From the NCBI GenBank assembly GCA_963971425.1, contig OZ020514.1, positions 45,847,527 to 45,911,526 on the forward strand: a stretch of DNA of 64,000 bases, in the 5' to 3' direction. The position numbers were made by a program, and so were the translations under genes. Shown one piece after another: positions 22,091 to 32,340 of this stretch. Numbering within the stretch: position 1 is the first letter of the stretch; every line of letters starts with the position of its first letter. Under the pieces are notes generated by a model that searched no databases, had not been told where the DNA came from, and saw only the letters and a list, made by a program, of their open reading frames with translations. The stretch is from Bryoerythrophyllum caledonicum. Its lineage: Eukaryota; Streptophyta; Bryopsida; Pottiales; Pottiaceae.

Positions 22091-22992
22091 TTAATTGGAA
22101 CTTGTTTCTGCCAAGGGAATGTAGGTAGTTCCAAGTGTAGATCCTTGTATCATGCAAGTCGTCGAAAGATATCCTGGTCCAAGACGACAACAACCGCCAC
22201 AATTTGAAAAAAATATTTCAAGTCTTACAACAACGCAATTGTCCCTGCTTAATAAGAGAACATTATGCGCGGTTTTAGATTCTAGGAAAAACCTGACGCT
22301 GAGAGCGCAAGCCGCATATGTCATAAGGAGGTCTGCAATGTGAAGAACTCAGAATGTGCTACAAAGACCAAAAAAAACATTTAAACAAATAGATTGATTG
22401 TACACGAAAACACCACAATTGACCAGGATATAAATGAACGTCAAGTATTGAGAAATCATCTTTACCTGATGGCATAATTTCCAATAGGCTCAACTGACAT
22501 GATAGCCACATGTTTCCTTCCAGCAACTACCTACACATTACCACTCCTAATGCTTCAAAACCCTGACCCTAGTGCTGCCAAACTAACTCTACAAAATCAT
22601 CAAGCACTGAAAACGCAATATCTCACAATTCATTTACCACCAAAGAAAAAATCCGCCTCGAGAGTTGGAGCATCACCGTTGTTTCCCCTCCTCTCAGTAC
22701 TCTTCCATGGCTATCCGCGGCAGGGCTCTTTACACAAAGAAACTCCGCCGAGTATGTAAACCTCTCTCCGTCGTCAAACTCCACTTCCAGAGTCTGCCAA
22801 AAGAAAAATCCATCTCATCACACCAACCAAAACCCTAAGCCCTGAACACAACATGGAGAACTCTCAATTGCACACACCTTGAGGCTGCGGCTTGCGGGAA
22901 ACGGATTGCAGGACAATGTTGGTGGCATGGACGGTGGCAAGGCAGCGCGAGTGTAGCTGGCCGGCTATGGCGAGGCCTCTAAGCATCTCCAT
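22029..22992 (-). pseudogene. DUF971 family gene copy, four exons, C-terminus replaced
   Basis: Exons on the minus strand: 22992-22878 (MEMLRGLAIAGQLHSRCLAT, looks like an organelle presequence), 22793-22677 (TLEVEFDDGERFTYSAEFL then CVKSPAADSHG), 22530-22466 (VVAGRKHVAIMSVEPIGNYA) and 22173-22029 (ISFDDLHDTRIYTWNYLHSL, GRNKFQLMR). All junctions are GT-AG. The order RTLEVxFxDG, AEYLRVxSPAADS, GRRHVGIMSAEPVGNY, FDDLHxTGIYTWDYL is the DUF971 domain (also called the GBBH-like N-terminal domain), found alone in plant organellar proteins of unknown role. The first junction does not keep phase as I read it. The last exon runs past LMR into the LQY1 piece in another frame, giving 18 foreign residues before TAA at 22029-22031. 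It is therefore a chimeric, probably non-functional copy. Confidence 0.8.
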
Positions 22993-23039
22993 TGCAACGG
23001 AGCTTCACAGAAAAGCCTTCAAAAAATAGAGTTAGGGTT

Positions 23040-23954
23040 TCAATCATGATCAAAATGATCATATCCGTTTTCAAGAGGGATGCCGCCGCTTCCGAGGCTC
23101 CCACTTGCCTCTTGAAACGCCAGAATGTGTTTGATGTAGAGATCCAAGTAGCAAGTCTCCGTGGTGATTTGAGAGGGCAAAACAATCTGAAAACATGTTC
23201 CTTAGAATACAATAATAATAGTAATAAAAAAGGCTTAAATTGCGGCAACTTTCAAGCTTCTTTTTTACCTTGATGCCACTGTAGCCAAGGCGCTCACCAA
23301 GGCCACCTGCGACCAAAACATAGATGGCATACTTCATTTCCTTCACGCCAACCTCCTCAAACTTCATGAAATCTTCGTCTCCATAATTCAGCAGCTCTAC
23401 CGTCGGCACCTCAAACATCCAAACATGTGACTTTCACGTGTCCAAACATGAGAAACCCTGAAACCCAAACCGAAGGCTAGCTTACCAAGGAAGTGTAGCC
23501 ATCGAAAGGCTTTCTCCCGGCTTTGGAATCCGCCAGTAGCTTCCTTGCATTGTGCACATACGCCGCAAGGCCTCCCGGGTAATTCCCATCCAACTTCTCC
23601 ACCTGTGTTCCATCAACAAAAGAAAAGGATAGAAAATGCTCACAATCCACTCCAAAAAAAACCCCTAGAAAGCGCAATCACCTGATTTAGGAAGCGGATC
23701 TTGTCCTCTTCATGTTGCCCAAGCTGCCAGTGCTCCAACAGTTGCCCCTGCCTCTCTCGCAATAAATGCCCCTGCCTCTCTCGCAATAGAAGCTCCACCA
23801 CCTCCCTCTGCACCCAATCAACCACCCAAATCATCAATCCAACCCAGAACCCAAAATTCTCCAAATTCAACCTACATGAACGCATCCAGCTCACAGAATT
23901 CATGAAGTTGCGGAAACCATCACCAAATTGCTTCAATGTTTTGAGATGGTGCAC
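23040..23954 (-). pseudogene. USP: UDP-sugar pyrophosphorylase, 5' exons, captured fragment
   Basis: Minus-strand exons: up to 23682 (ELLLRERQGHLLRERQ..., LEHWQLGQHEEDKIRFLNQ), 23602-23486 ([36 protein letters not shown]), 23409-23269 ([36 protein letters not shown]) and 23186 to about 23050 ([28 protein letters not shown]). The [16 protein letters not shown] segment is the nucleotide-binding loop of plant USP, which makes UDP-sugars from sugar-1-phosphates and UTP. A 24-bp tandem duplication in the first exon doubles RERQGHLL-type sequence. The last exon runs into a stop and then DUF971 upstream DNA, so about two thirds of the enzyme is absent. Introns are retained, so capture was from genomic DNA. 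Confidence 0.85.
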
Positions 23955-24120
23955 ACGAGAACGACAAAAGCTGCACCACCAGCGCCACGATCTCCCCGAG
24001 GGTCACCATGTGCAGCGGCGTCGAGCCCGGATCTCATCCAAAAGCTCGGATGTTTTTGATCGGCGCGTTCCTCCATTTGGCGCGCTCATTTCTCATCCTG
24101 AATTCTTATATAGATATAGA

Positions 24121-25320
24121 TTATGACATCGCCTAGGTTTATGTAGGGGATTGCTATTTTGCGTGCGCAGAGTGGTGAGCGGTGAGCATTTGTTTGTGAG
24201 CGTGGAGTCCAAAAAGTAAGTTATTTTTTGAAAATTGTGCAATAAAGTAAAAGTTCTAAAATATTTTTAGATGGAAAATATTAATATTAGTAAAAATGAT
24301 GGACCTATGACCTTGGAGTAGGATGCATGAATCTTGTGTAGAAAAGGTTGATTTTGGAAGTACATGTACCTTAAGGTAGAGAATAGTTGCATTTTTCAAA
24401 TAGAAAGGCCTATCACCGTGGTGGTTAGTGTTTTCAATGATGACATGATATAATCTTTTGAGGTTGTAAATATAAAGGAAATGAAAAGTTAGAGAAGGTC
24501 AGTTAGAGTTAGTTTGGGAGAGGAACAATGGGTGTTGGTTTAGGGCTAGGGAAAGAGGCAGTTGCAATGGGAGAGTTATAAAGTTTAGGAGAGAAGAGAG
24601 GTTAGGGAGTGTTAGAAGAGGGACATAGAAACCTAGGGAGAGTTAGAGAGGCTTATGGGAAAGGACAACTGGAGACAAAATAAGTAAGGGTTTGGGGAGA
24701 GGGTCAATTAGAAGGAGAGTCAAGGAGATGAAAAACAAAATCAAGGGAGAGATAAAGAGTGCGATAGGGGGATGTTAAGTTAGGAGGTCCACAAAGAGTA
24801 AGAAAGAGTGAGGAAAAATCAAGAGGACGATTTGTAGGAGCAAAAGTTAGGGAAAGGGATAACTCGAGGAAGATGCAATTGAAACAAGGAGAGTAAGAGA
24901 GAGTAAGAGAGAGCAATCGAGAGAGTTGGGCACAGCTGGACGGAGATTGAGGCGGCACAAAGAGAGTAGAAGAGAGAGTAAAAGAAACAAGAGAGAGTTT
25001 GGGAGATGGATAGTTGAAGTGGCAGAGTTAATATTGACCGTTTTCTTATAATTTCAAAGTAAGTGAGAATCTCTATTCCTACTTGCCATCCCTCCCCTCA
25101 ATCTCCGAGAAAATAGAACAAGTGGTCAGCAAGAACATGTTCATGTACAAACTACGTGGGTGGCCATTTTATTCTTACTGCCTTTTCATTATAGTAGAAA
25201 GGAGCAAGACATTGATAGAATACAATTCAAGATTACTCTGCATTATGGTATTTAAGGAGCATGATCTGCAAAACTTGTTTAATCTCATTTGAGCTGAAAC
25301 TAAGAGCATGCATGAAGGCA
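24121..25320. other. no gene; purine-rich tract at about 24480-25010
   Basis: About 500 bp of strongly purine-biased + strand (GAGAG, GTTAGGGAGAG, AGAGTAAGAGAG). It is probably low-complexity decay; no gene is seen on either strand. Confidence 0.55.
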
Positions 25321-25329
25321 TCTACCTTT

Positions 25330-27727
25330 GCACCTAATCCATAGACTACGTTGAAGATGTATTAGAGGTGCTTTCAATACGTCTATGCACCGCCCTTGTA
25401 GAGCCACTTATCTGACATCTCCTTGAAAATTGGCAGTCGCAGCTAGGAAACTAATCAATTGTCAACAAATATTTAGAAACATTGGAAATGCTTCTAGACT
25501 TGAAGGTCACGATGCAATCCAGAGTTGAAGGCGGAACCATCAGAATTCTATAGATCTTTCCACTCGTTGACAGGGCAGAGGCACAGTTGTTATGAAATTT
25601 TGTAGTTGGAGCTGAAGGGTTTTTTCAAACATGTTCTTCCTGTACCTTTTAAAGCTCGTCAAATAGATTTGATGTTTTGTAACCTAGTTGTAGTTGTAGG
25701 TGACTTTGGTGGAAGATCTTTGGCTTCTACAAGCACATATTTGGAATGAGATGATAAATCTTTTGTTGTGCGGTCAATAATTGTAGAATCAATTTGACGT
25801 ACCTTGAGCCAAGCACGTGAGACACACGTCTTGTCAGGGCGATGTCAGTCAATTTCTGAATGAGTTGGGAGATCTATTATTTATTTTAGAGAGGGATTGA
25901 AAACTTCTTCACATTCCAGGTGAGGTTCATGTGTGCAATAGTCGCCAACACTAGGCATGTTGGAGAGGGCGGCATAAAGGATCTTCGCATTTCCAAAGCG
26001 TTGAGTAATGCAATGGGTAGTATGTAGACAAATTCTTCCTTCCTAGAACTGGTATCCGACTTTTTATCTTTTAGAAATTGGTAGAAGGCAACAACTTGCA
26101 TGAATGCTCAAACCATGTCACTGATGGCCGCAACATACAAATTATTGTTCCTTCTCTTTGACTATTGCAACTAATTGTTAATGGTTGACTCCGCCAAAAT
26201 ACATGACGACATCTCGGCCAGTTCATATTTAAATAGATCATGCAAAGAAATACTTATGGTGAAGTTGGCACTAGATAGGACAAAGTTGACTGATAAATAT
26301 ACTATGATATCAAGGACTGCCTATAGCAACAAAAAATAATGCAATAAGATACGAATGGTAGCTCTCAAGAGAGAGTGCCATTCTTAGCACTGTTTTGTCA
26401 TGAACTTCATAGCACTGATAGAGGATGCCATTACCATACGAGATACGCACAACATTCAAATTGGCTTATGCATTGTTATCCATCAATCCTTTGAAATTTG
26501 AATTTGGAATGCTATGCCTCCTCAAAATTGCATTGAGATTACTTGTAAACACCTGTTGGGCTGCCACATCTTTGGACGACATATCGCAAATACCAATAGT
26601 TATGACGCGGCTGGAAGTAAAATTGTACACATGGTAGGCCATAGTGGTCCAGGACTTGACGCATTTGACATGGTCAGATATTTTCTAAGCGTCCAAGTCA
26701 CCTCCAAGTTGCATCTACTTTATCTTTTAACTATTTTTTATTTCTACATGGCTTTATTCAATCAACCCCACTCAAAGAACCCACCTCATCCATCCTAAAA
26801 GAGAAAACCTTATCGAACTTTGTTCTTTCTTCCAGAAAATGGTTCTTTTCGATGAAGGCCCACTTACTCAAACCTCTCATGTTGGTGATGCTATCTATTA
26901 TTCCTAAATATTGCAAATATAAAAAAGTAATTACCTTGTTGCAAATATTAGAGGAAGACATATGTTTAAACATGTCCAAGACGGGGACAAGTTCCTCAAA
27001 TTCAAGTGTCTTCTAGAGAACACGTTTCGGGTATAATAGTAATTCACTGAGGTACTCCTTGCTTGCTTCTAGGAAAATAGCTAACCTTGTCGCAAATAGA
27101 TCATCTCTACTTGTTCGTCAATTATGGTACGGAGCTTACTTGATGAGTCTCTATAATTTCCTTTCTATACAATTTGACCATGGATACCGAGACGCACGCA
27201 AGCACATGTTTGGTGGTTGTTTCCATGTAAGTAAGAGATCCTTGTAGGACAACTTCCAATACATGTCGATTGTATTTGACAGAATGAAATGACAATAGTA
27301 GAATGAGGAAGAGAGTGACAATTAGGAACAAAGAGAGACATCGCGGTACCCTTCCATTCAATCTCATTTATAGGTGGCATGTGAAGGAGACGCCGCAGAT
27401 AGTAGCAAGAACTATAGATAGCATGCACACCTTATGTGCTCCAAATAAGCCAACGTTATTAAAAAAAAGGTAAAACTCATATTGAATGTGCGTTGTAATT
27501 GTTTGAGTCCATGCGTAGCCATCATCTTTCTTATCCATTCTGTGCAGCTACCCAACCTTACTTGATGGCGGATACTTCTCCAATGGTGGAAGGAAGTTCC
27601 ATAAGAGGTCTCCGATATCGGCGTCTTCTTTGAAAGAATTACCAAAAGATATCTCTGACATCGGCATTCTTCTAGAGGACCCTTCATAAATGTAGAAAAT
27701 GAACTTTCAAAGGGGATGCTATGGGAG
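25330..27727 (-). pseudogene. Mutator-like SWIM transposase, copy B (degraded)
   Basis: The minus strand aligns with copy C from its zinc-binding N-terminal half to the SWIM region. Examples: KKDDGYAWTQTITTHIQYEF near 27500; YLHGNNHQTCACVRLGIHG near 27190; SIITNMRGLSKWAFIEKNHF-like text at about 26860; FYQFLKDKKSDTSSRKEE near 26060; NNCASALSTSGKIYRILM near 25580; and FPSCDCQFSRRCQ near 25420, which keeps the CxC half of the SWIM finger. Many breaks are present. Its N-terminal end stops abruptly near 27728, where an unrelated CCCGGG-rich block begins. That block may therefore have inserted there or truncated it. No TIRs were found. Confidence 0.68.
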
Positions 27728-29323
27728 TGTGAAAACTCCCACTTTATAGGCCCCACTAAAAAAATGAGTTAAAAGTATTTGTTTTGATTAATTGTTGTTA
27801 GAAAGTAGTTAATTGTACATATAATTAGTTAGTATAAGAATTAGGTAAAATAGGAAAATGCTTAACTTCTTAATTAGTTTTAGAATGGTAATAATACCGG
27901 GTCTTAAACTAGTAAATTCCTATACCCGGAAACACTATGAAAGATGCCCGGGAGGCCGGGAAAACCTTTCCCGGGATAGTCCGAAAACCTTCCCGGTACT
28001 TCTTTATGTGGAACCACCATTCTAATCAAATTTTTATAGTTAAGGTTTTCACATATTAGTTAATACCTTATTTAACTAGATTAGTAAGAAGATAGATTAG
28101 TTATATTAGTAATTGTAGTTTTTTATTCAAATTCTTTTAGTCAGTTAGTTAGTCTTTATGTTTTGTTTTGTAAATGAATTAGATTTTTATTTAATTGGAA
28201 AAGAATAAAATAAATTAGATTTTTTTTAAATATAAAAATTTAAAAAAATTAAAAAAAATTAAAAAAAATTAAAATAAAAAATATATATATAAATAAATAA
28301 ATAAATAAATAAATGGCCCAGGGCCGGGATCCCAACCCCGACCCTGTGGTGGCCGGGACCGGGTCACAACCCCCGGCCCGACCACCAGCCGGGACCGGGA
28401 CCCGATCCCCCGGCCCGGACAGGACTTTGTGTCAAAAAAAAAAAAAAAAAAAAAAAAAAGGACCGGACCGGGACCCTATCCCCCGGCCCGGACAGTAGCT
28501 TTTATTTTAATAGAGGAGGAAGAAGAGGAGGGCCGCGAAGACACCAAGGGGAGGAGAGGTTGTTTGTTTTTTTTTTTTTTTGTTGTTCTTCTTGGGTTGT
28601 CTCTCCTTTTTCTTGTCCTCTTTGATGCAAGGAAGTAAGAGACCGAGGAGTGTCTAGGGTAGATACAATTGGTGGGTTTGTGAGTAAAGAGGCTTGCACA
28701 ATTACAAGAGGAAGGATTTCCTCTTTTGTGTCTTTAAATTTTAGAAGTGAGGAAACTAAGTTTTGAGAGATTTAGAGTTAGGGTTTGAATCTTAAAAACC
28801 TTGGTGGAGCTTGGAGCTTGAAGGAAGAAGAAGACGGAAGAAAACCCAAAAACCTAAATCTATTTTAGATTAGGGTTTTTGGGGTTTGAAGGTTGTAAGA
28901 GTGCGAGAAGCGCAAAGAGACTAGGAGTGGCGGAAGCAACTCCAAGGCACTTGAATCTTTGTAAGCAAAGTGCCTCCACCTTGTAAATTTCATCTTTTGT
29001 GTATGTGCAACTTCTAGTTGTACAATTGCTTGTTTGTAAAATCTCCTTGTTTGTCATAAAAACTCCTACTCTCACTTCTATTGTTGTTTCTCTTCTTTTG
29101 TAAGAAGGCTTGTGATTGTTTGGATTTGTGAGAAGAGTTATGTAAATTTTGCATAACTTTGTCTTGCACAAATTCTAAGTTCGTCCCGGTCTCCCGGTGG
29201 TCACCGGTAAACCCTTGAGAAACCTCTTTACTTCAAAAGGGGTGTTGTACTTAAGTGTTGTTTTTGTGTAAGTCAAGTAGCATTTTTGAGACATAGGTGT
29301 CCCGGTGAATTTTCCGGGACAAC

Positions 29324-30796
29324 ATGGCTCTACCGGCTACTTTCAAGTTGTTGAAAGTGGATCCCAACAAGCGGGAAGGGACGGAAGAAGGAAGGCAACT
29401 TGAAGAGGATCTCATTCGGATGGGGTGTGGAGGATTATACGAAAAGCCTTGGAAGTTGGCGGGAGGTGGAGTAGTGGAAGAATTGGCATCACCCGGGACT
29501 TCCCGGGGAGCTTATCGGGCCAAGCCTCGGGTATGGACTCGAAGGAAATGGAGGAAGGTCTACTCATTCGAAAACCGGGAGGGTTGGAAGCCGAGAAATA
29601 ACAAGATATTGCTAGATTCTCACACCTCTCGGAGCTATGATTCCTCCGAGGGATATCAGAGCTCATGCTTCATCGATTTAAGGTTGAGAAGGGTGATTGA
29701 GTTTTTAAACTCGATTTTCCATCCCAACCGGAAGGAGCGAATCCCGGTGAGGTTGGCAACGGCTTATGTGCAAGCTTATTTCGACGTCTCCTCTCCGGAT
29801 TGGGCACTTCTTCTTCAAGAAGTGTTAACACCTCAAATTCGTACCATTCAAGAAGGTGAGAATACGAAAGTTTTCCTCACGCCATACCTATTTCACCTTT
29901 ACGAGCATTTTGAATGCTTAGAGGAGGAAGAGAAAAACATTTGGAGGCTAGCCTCATTATCTCAAGGAGCTTTTCCCGGGAAAACCTCCCGGGTGACTCT
30001 ACCGGTAAACTCACCGACGACCTCTCCTTTACTTCTTCCCGGGGAGTCTTCCCGGCCGCTCCAGCCTACACCGGAGGAGTCTCCCCGTTCTTCTGGATCA
30101 TCCACTTTAAGAGACACCTTAAACAAGTGTGCTCGCAAGGTGAATGATTTAGAAAACGAGCTCTTTGAAACTAGAAGTCTTCTCCGAGTGCTCCGGGGAA
30201 TTTTTGAAGTGGAGGACAACCGGGACATCGTGGCCGCTTCCCGGGAAATACATCGGAAATTATCGAAGGCTATGACGGACCTCAAAACAGCGAAGGAGGC
30301 CCAAGAGAAGACAAGCAAGACCATGGCCAAACTCACGGAGATGTATGTGGAAGGAAAGGAGGTCATTACCGGAGGTCCACCCGCGGGTCTTGTCCGGGCT
30401 CAACATCGGGATCTTGTGCAAGACAAGAGGAAGTATGTTCCTCAACAATCATCCTCTTCGGAGGAAGGTAATTCTCCTCCAAATTATTTTATTAGTGAAG
30501 TAGGCTCATTGTCCTCCAAAGGTTTGGAGGCAAGAGTTTACAAGAGGCAAAAAGGGCTTCCGGGAAATTCCACCGGGAAAGTCCCGGGACACCCTTCTTC
30601 CTCTTTGGGGGAGTCTTCGAAGGTTATACTTGAAGAGTTGAGGAATGATACTCACATTACGGAGAACAAGCCTAAGGAGCTTCGGATGGTGGTTTATCAA
30701 CCACCGGGATGCGGTGACAACAAGCTTTTCCGGGACAGCCTCCCGGTCTCTCCTATATCGGAGGAAGAGGAGGATGTTTATTATTTCTCCGACTAG
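29324..30796 (+). CDS. intact 490-residue protein of unknown family
   Basis: ATG at 29324 in good context (CAACATGGCT) opens 490 codons without a break, ending in TAG. I do not recognise the protein. Residues of about 1-100 are charged and Trp/Arg-rich. Residues of about 115-175 look like a compact helical domain (DLRLRRVIEFLNSIF, ATAYVQAYF, WALLLQEVLTPQIRTIQ). Residues 215-255 are Ser/Pro-rich. Residues of about 260-350 look like a coiled coil (KVNDLENELFETRSLLRVL). The tail is acidic and Ser-rich, ending EEEEDVYYFSD. There is no zinc knuckle, protease or polymerase motif. Coiled coil plus helical domain would suit a Gag-like or DNA-binding transposon protein. The CCGGG motif is spread through the frame itself (often read as Pro-Gly or Arg-Glu), which is unusual for coding sequence. 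Confidence 0.6.
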   Translation: MALPATFKLLKVDPNKREGTEEGRQLEEDLIRMGCGGLYEKPWKLAGGGVVEELASPGTSRGAYRAKPRVWTRRKWRKVYSFENREGWKPRNNKILLDSHTSRSYDSSEGYQSSCFIDLRLRRVIEFLNSIFHPNRKERIPVRLATAYVQAYFDVSSPDWALLLQEVLTPQIRTIQEGENTKVFLTPYLFHLYEHFECLEEEEKNIWRLASLSQGAFPGKTSRVTLPVNSPTTSPLLLPGESSRPLQPTPEESPRSSGSSTLRDTLNKCARKVNDLENELFETRSLLRVLRGIFEVEDNRDIVAASREIHRKLSKAMTDLKTAKEAQEKTSKTMAKLTEMYVEGKEVITGGPPAGLVRAQHRDLVQDKRKYVPQQSSSSEEGNSPPNYFISEVGSLSSKGLEARVYKRQKGLPGNSTGKVPGHPSSSLGESSKVILEELRNDTHITENKPKELRMVVYQPPGCGDNKLFRDSLPVSPISEEEEDVYYFSD

Positions 30797-31190
30797 ACTT
30801 ACCGGAAGTCTATGTTTCAATGCTACTGGTTATGTCATGTTATGTTTCGTTATGTTTTTTTTGTTAAATGTTATGTTTTGTTATGTAATTTTCCTACCAT
30901 TGGTGGGAAGATTTTGGAAGGTGGTTGATTGAACTAAGTGAGAGTAATGATGTCGATGGGGCCCTATTGTGCACCCGGTCATTGCCACTTAAGTGAATTC
31001 TTCCATTTTCCTCTTATTGTTGAGGATATGGTTACCGGGAAGGGAAACCGGGATTTCCCGGTGTCCCGGTGACTAGGCCACCCTAGATTATAGGATCTAG
31101 ATTCTTTTTTCCATGATTTGTGGATCTAGGTTTTCGTAGTTTAGTGAGTGGCCTTGGTGTACTTAAGGGGGGCTTGGTGCTCCTTTTAAT

Positions 31191-31330
31191 TCATTCCCTC
31201 TTTGTGTCTTTGCTTGTGTTTTTGTGTCTTTACACTCCTTCTTTGTATCTTCATTCCCTCTTTGTGTCTTTGCTTGTGTTTTTGTGTCTTTACACTCCTT
31301 CTTTGTATCTTCACTCTCCCTCTTTGTGTC
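31191..31330 (+). repeat. 60-bp tandem repeat (TTTGTGTCTT-rich)
   Basis: 31191-31250 is repeated exactly at 31251-31310 and then partly, with changes. Each unit is built of shorter CTTTGTGTCTTTG pieces. It is the reason several overlapping frames with Leu/Cys/Val repeats appear here; they are not genes. Confidence 0.85.
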
Positions 31331-32340
31331 TTTGCTTATGTTTATGTCTTTGCTCATGTCTTTGGTGTCCTTATATGTATCCTTGTGTCTTCTTTCTTTT
31401 CTTTGTGTCTTCATTGATATGTTGTCTTGACTTTTGTAGAGTTTGTTGCAAGTGAAGATAGAAAGAGGTGAGTCCTCCTAGTGTGTCTTTGCCTAGGTGA
31501 TGTGAAGTTGTCACTTGCTAGTGTGTGTTGTGAGCCCGAGGCTTTTGGAGGGTGTAGGGCATCCAAGTTAGAATAGGTGAAGGGAGGTCCGGGACCTACT
31601 TCAAACCCTAGAGACCGGTCCGGGACCGGGAAGGGTTGTTTTCACCGGATCCGGGATCCGGGAAAACCCACCGCTATTAATGATAGCGTTCCTTAAGTGG
31701 GAAGTGCTTGGATTGGTAGGAGAGGAGGGGTGATATCCCCACTCTTGGTACGCCGGTAGAGGTGCCGGTTAAGCCTTATCTTAGAGTATTCTAAGGTTTC
31801 TACCCTTGCGGCGGATGAGGCTCCATAATCCCCGTAGAAGGAAGTCTTGCTCATTTTGTTTGTATGACACTAGCTTGTTATGATTCTTACATTATTTTTG
31901 CTTTGATTCATTAGGTGTGGTTGTGGTGGGAAACCCGGGTTTGCGTGACCTATTCACCGGGAAGGCTTTTCCGGGAAAACCTCCCCGGGGTAGCCTTCCG
32001 GGAGATTGTGAAACCCGGGGAAACTAACTACAACCTTTTGTCTAAATCTAAGGGTAGTTTAGCTTGTGGATTTTTGATGGCCTCTGGACTGCGAGAACGG
32101 AGGGTAGTGATTTTCCGGGCACTATAAAAACTCACCGGAAATCTACTCCGACGCTCAACGGAGTTTAAACTAAACAAGTCGGTTGCTATTTGTTGGTCAT
32201 GAAAATGCCCGGGAAGCCATTCTCCGGGATGTGCTAAGGTATTTTGAAATGGCTTTGTGTTTAGAAGTAAATTGTTTAACGCACGATAGAAATCCCTGGA
32301 ACTAATCCGGTTAGGTGGGGCTTTCTTAAGGTTAATTTTG

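Larger units (their letters stand above)
21652..24120 (-). mobile_element. Helitron with USP, DUF971 and LQY1 fragments
   Basis: On the minus strand the element begins A|TCTATATCTATATAAG (TC complement at 24119-24120, A at 24121). It ends GGGGTACCCCACTAG|T (CTAG at 21652-21655, T complement at 21651). The 3' end has two stacked inverted repeats, TGTCC-AAA-GGACA and GGGGTACCCC, just before CTAG. These are textbook Helitron termini: TC 5', hairpin plus CTRR 3', A/T target. The 2,469-bp element contains exons of three unrelated host genes, all read in the element's own direction with introns kept, and no Rep/helicase gene. It is therefore a non-autonomous gene-capturing Helitron. Confidence 0.82.
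27728..32340 (+). other. CCCGGG-rich block with one long frame, unclassified (possible retroelement derivative)
   Basis: From about 27890 to 32260 the sequence is studded with CCCGGG, TTCCCGGGAA and ACCGGT motifs, in coding and non-coding parts alike, and absent from the flanks. The left edge may be TGTGAAAACTCCCAC at 27728, where copy B ends. The right edge lies before the LTR fossil at about 32340. It contains an AT/A-rich stretch (28204-28320), a 26-base A run (28434-28459), the 490-codon frame and a 60-bp tandem repeat. I found no paired LTRs, reverse transcriptase or integrase. A large non-autonomous LTR-type element is one possibility. Extent and nature are uncertain. Confidence 0.4.

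Noticed and set aside
29640-29670. GGATATCAGAGC near 29653 resembles the tRNA-Met primer site TGGTATCAGAGC of plant retroelements.
   Set aside because: It lies inside the intact 490-codon frame, differs at a key position and has no LTR edge next to it.
31120-31455. Overlapping 60-110-codon frames rich in Leu, Cys and Val on both strands.
   Set aside because: They are produced by the 60-bp tandem repeat and its sub-repeats, not by a gene.
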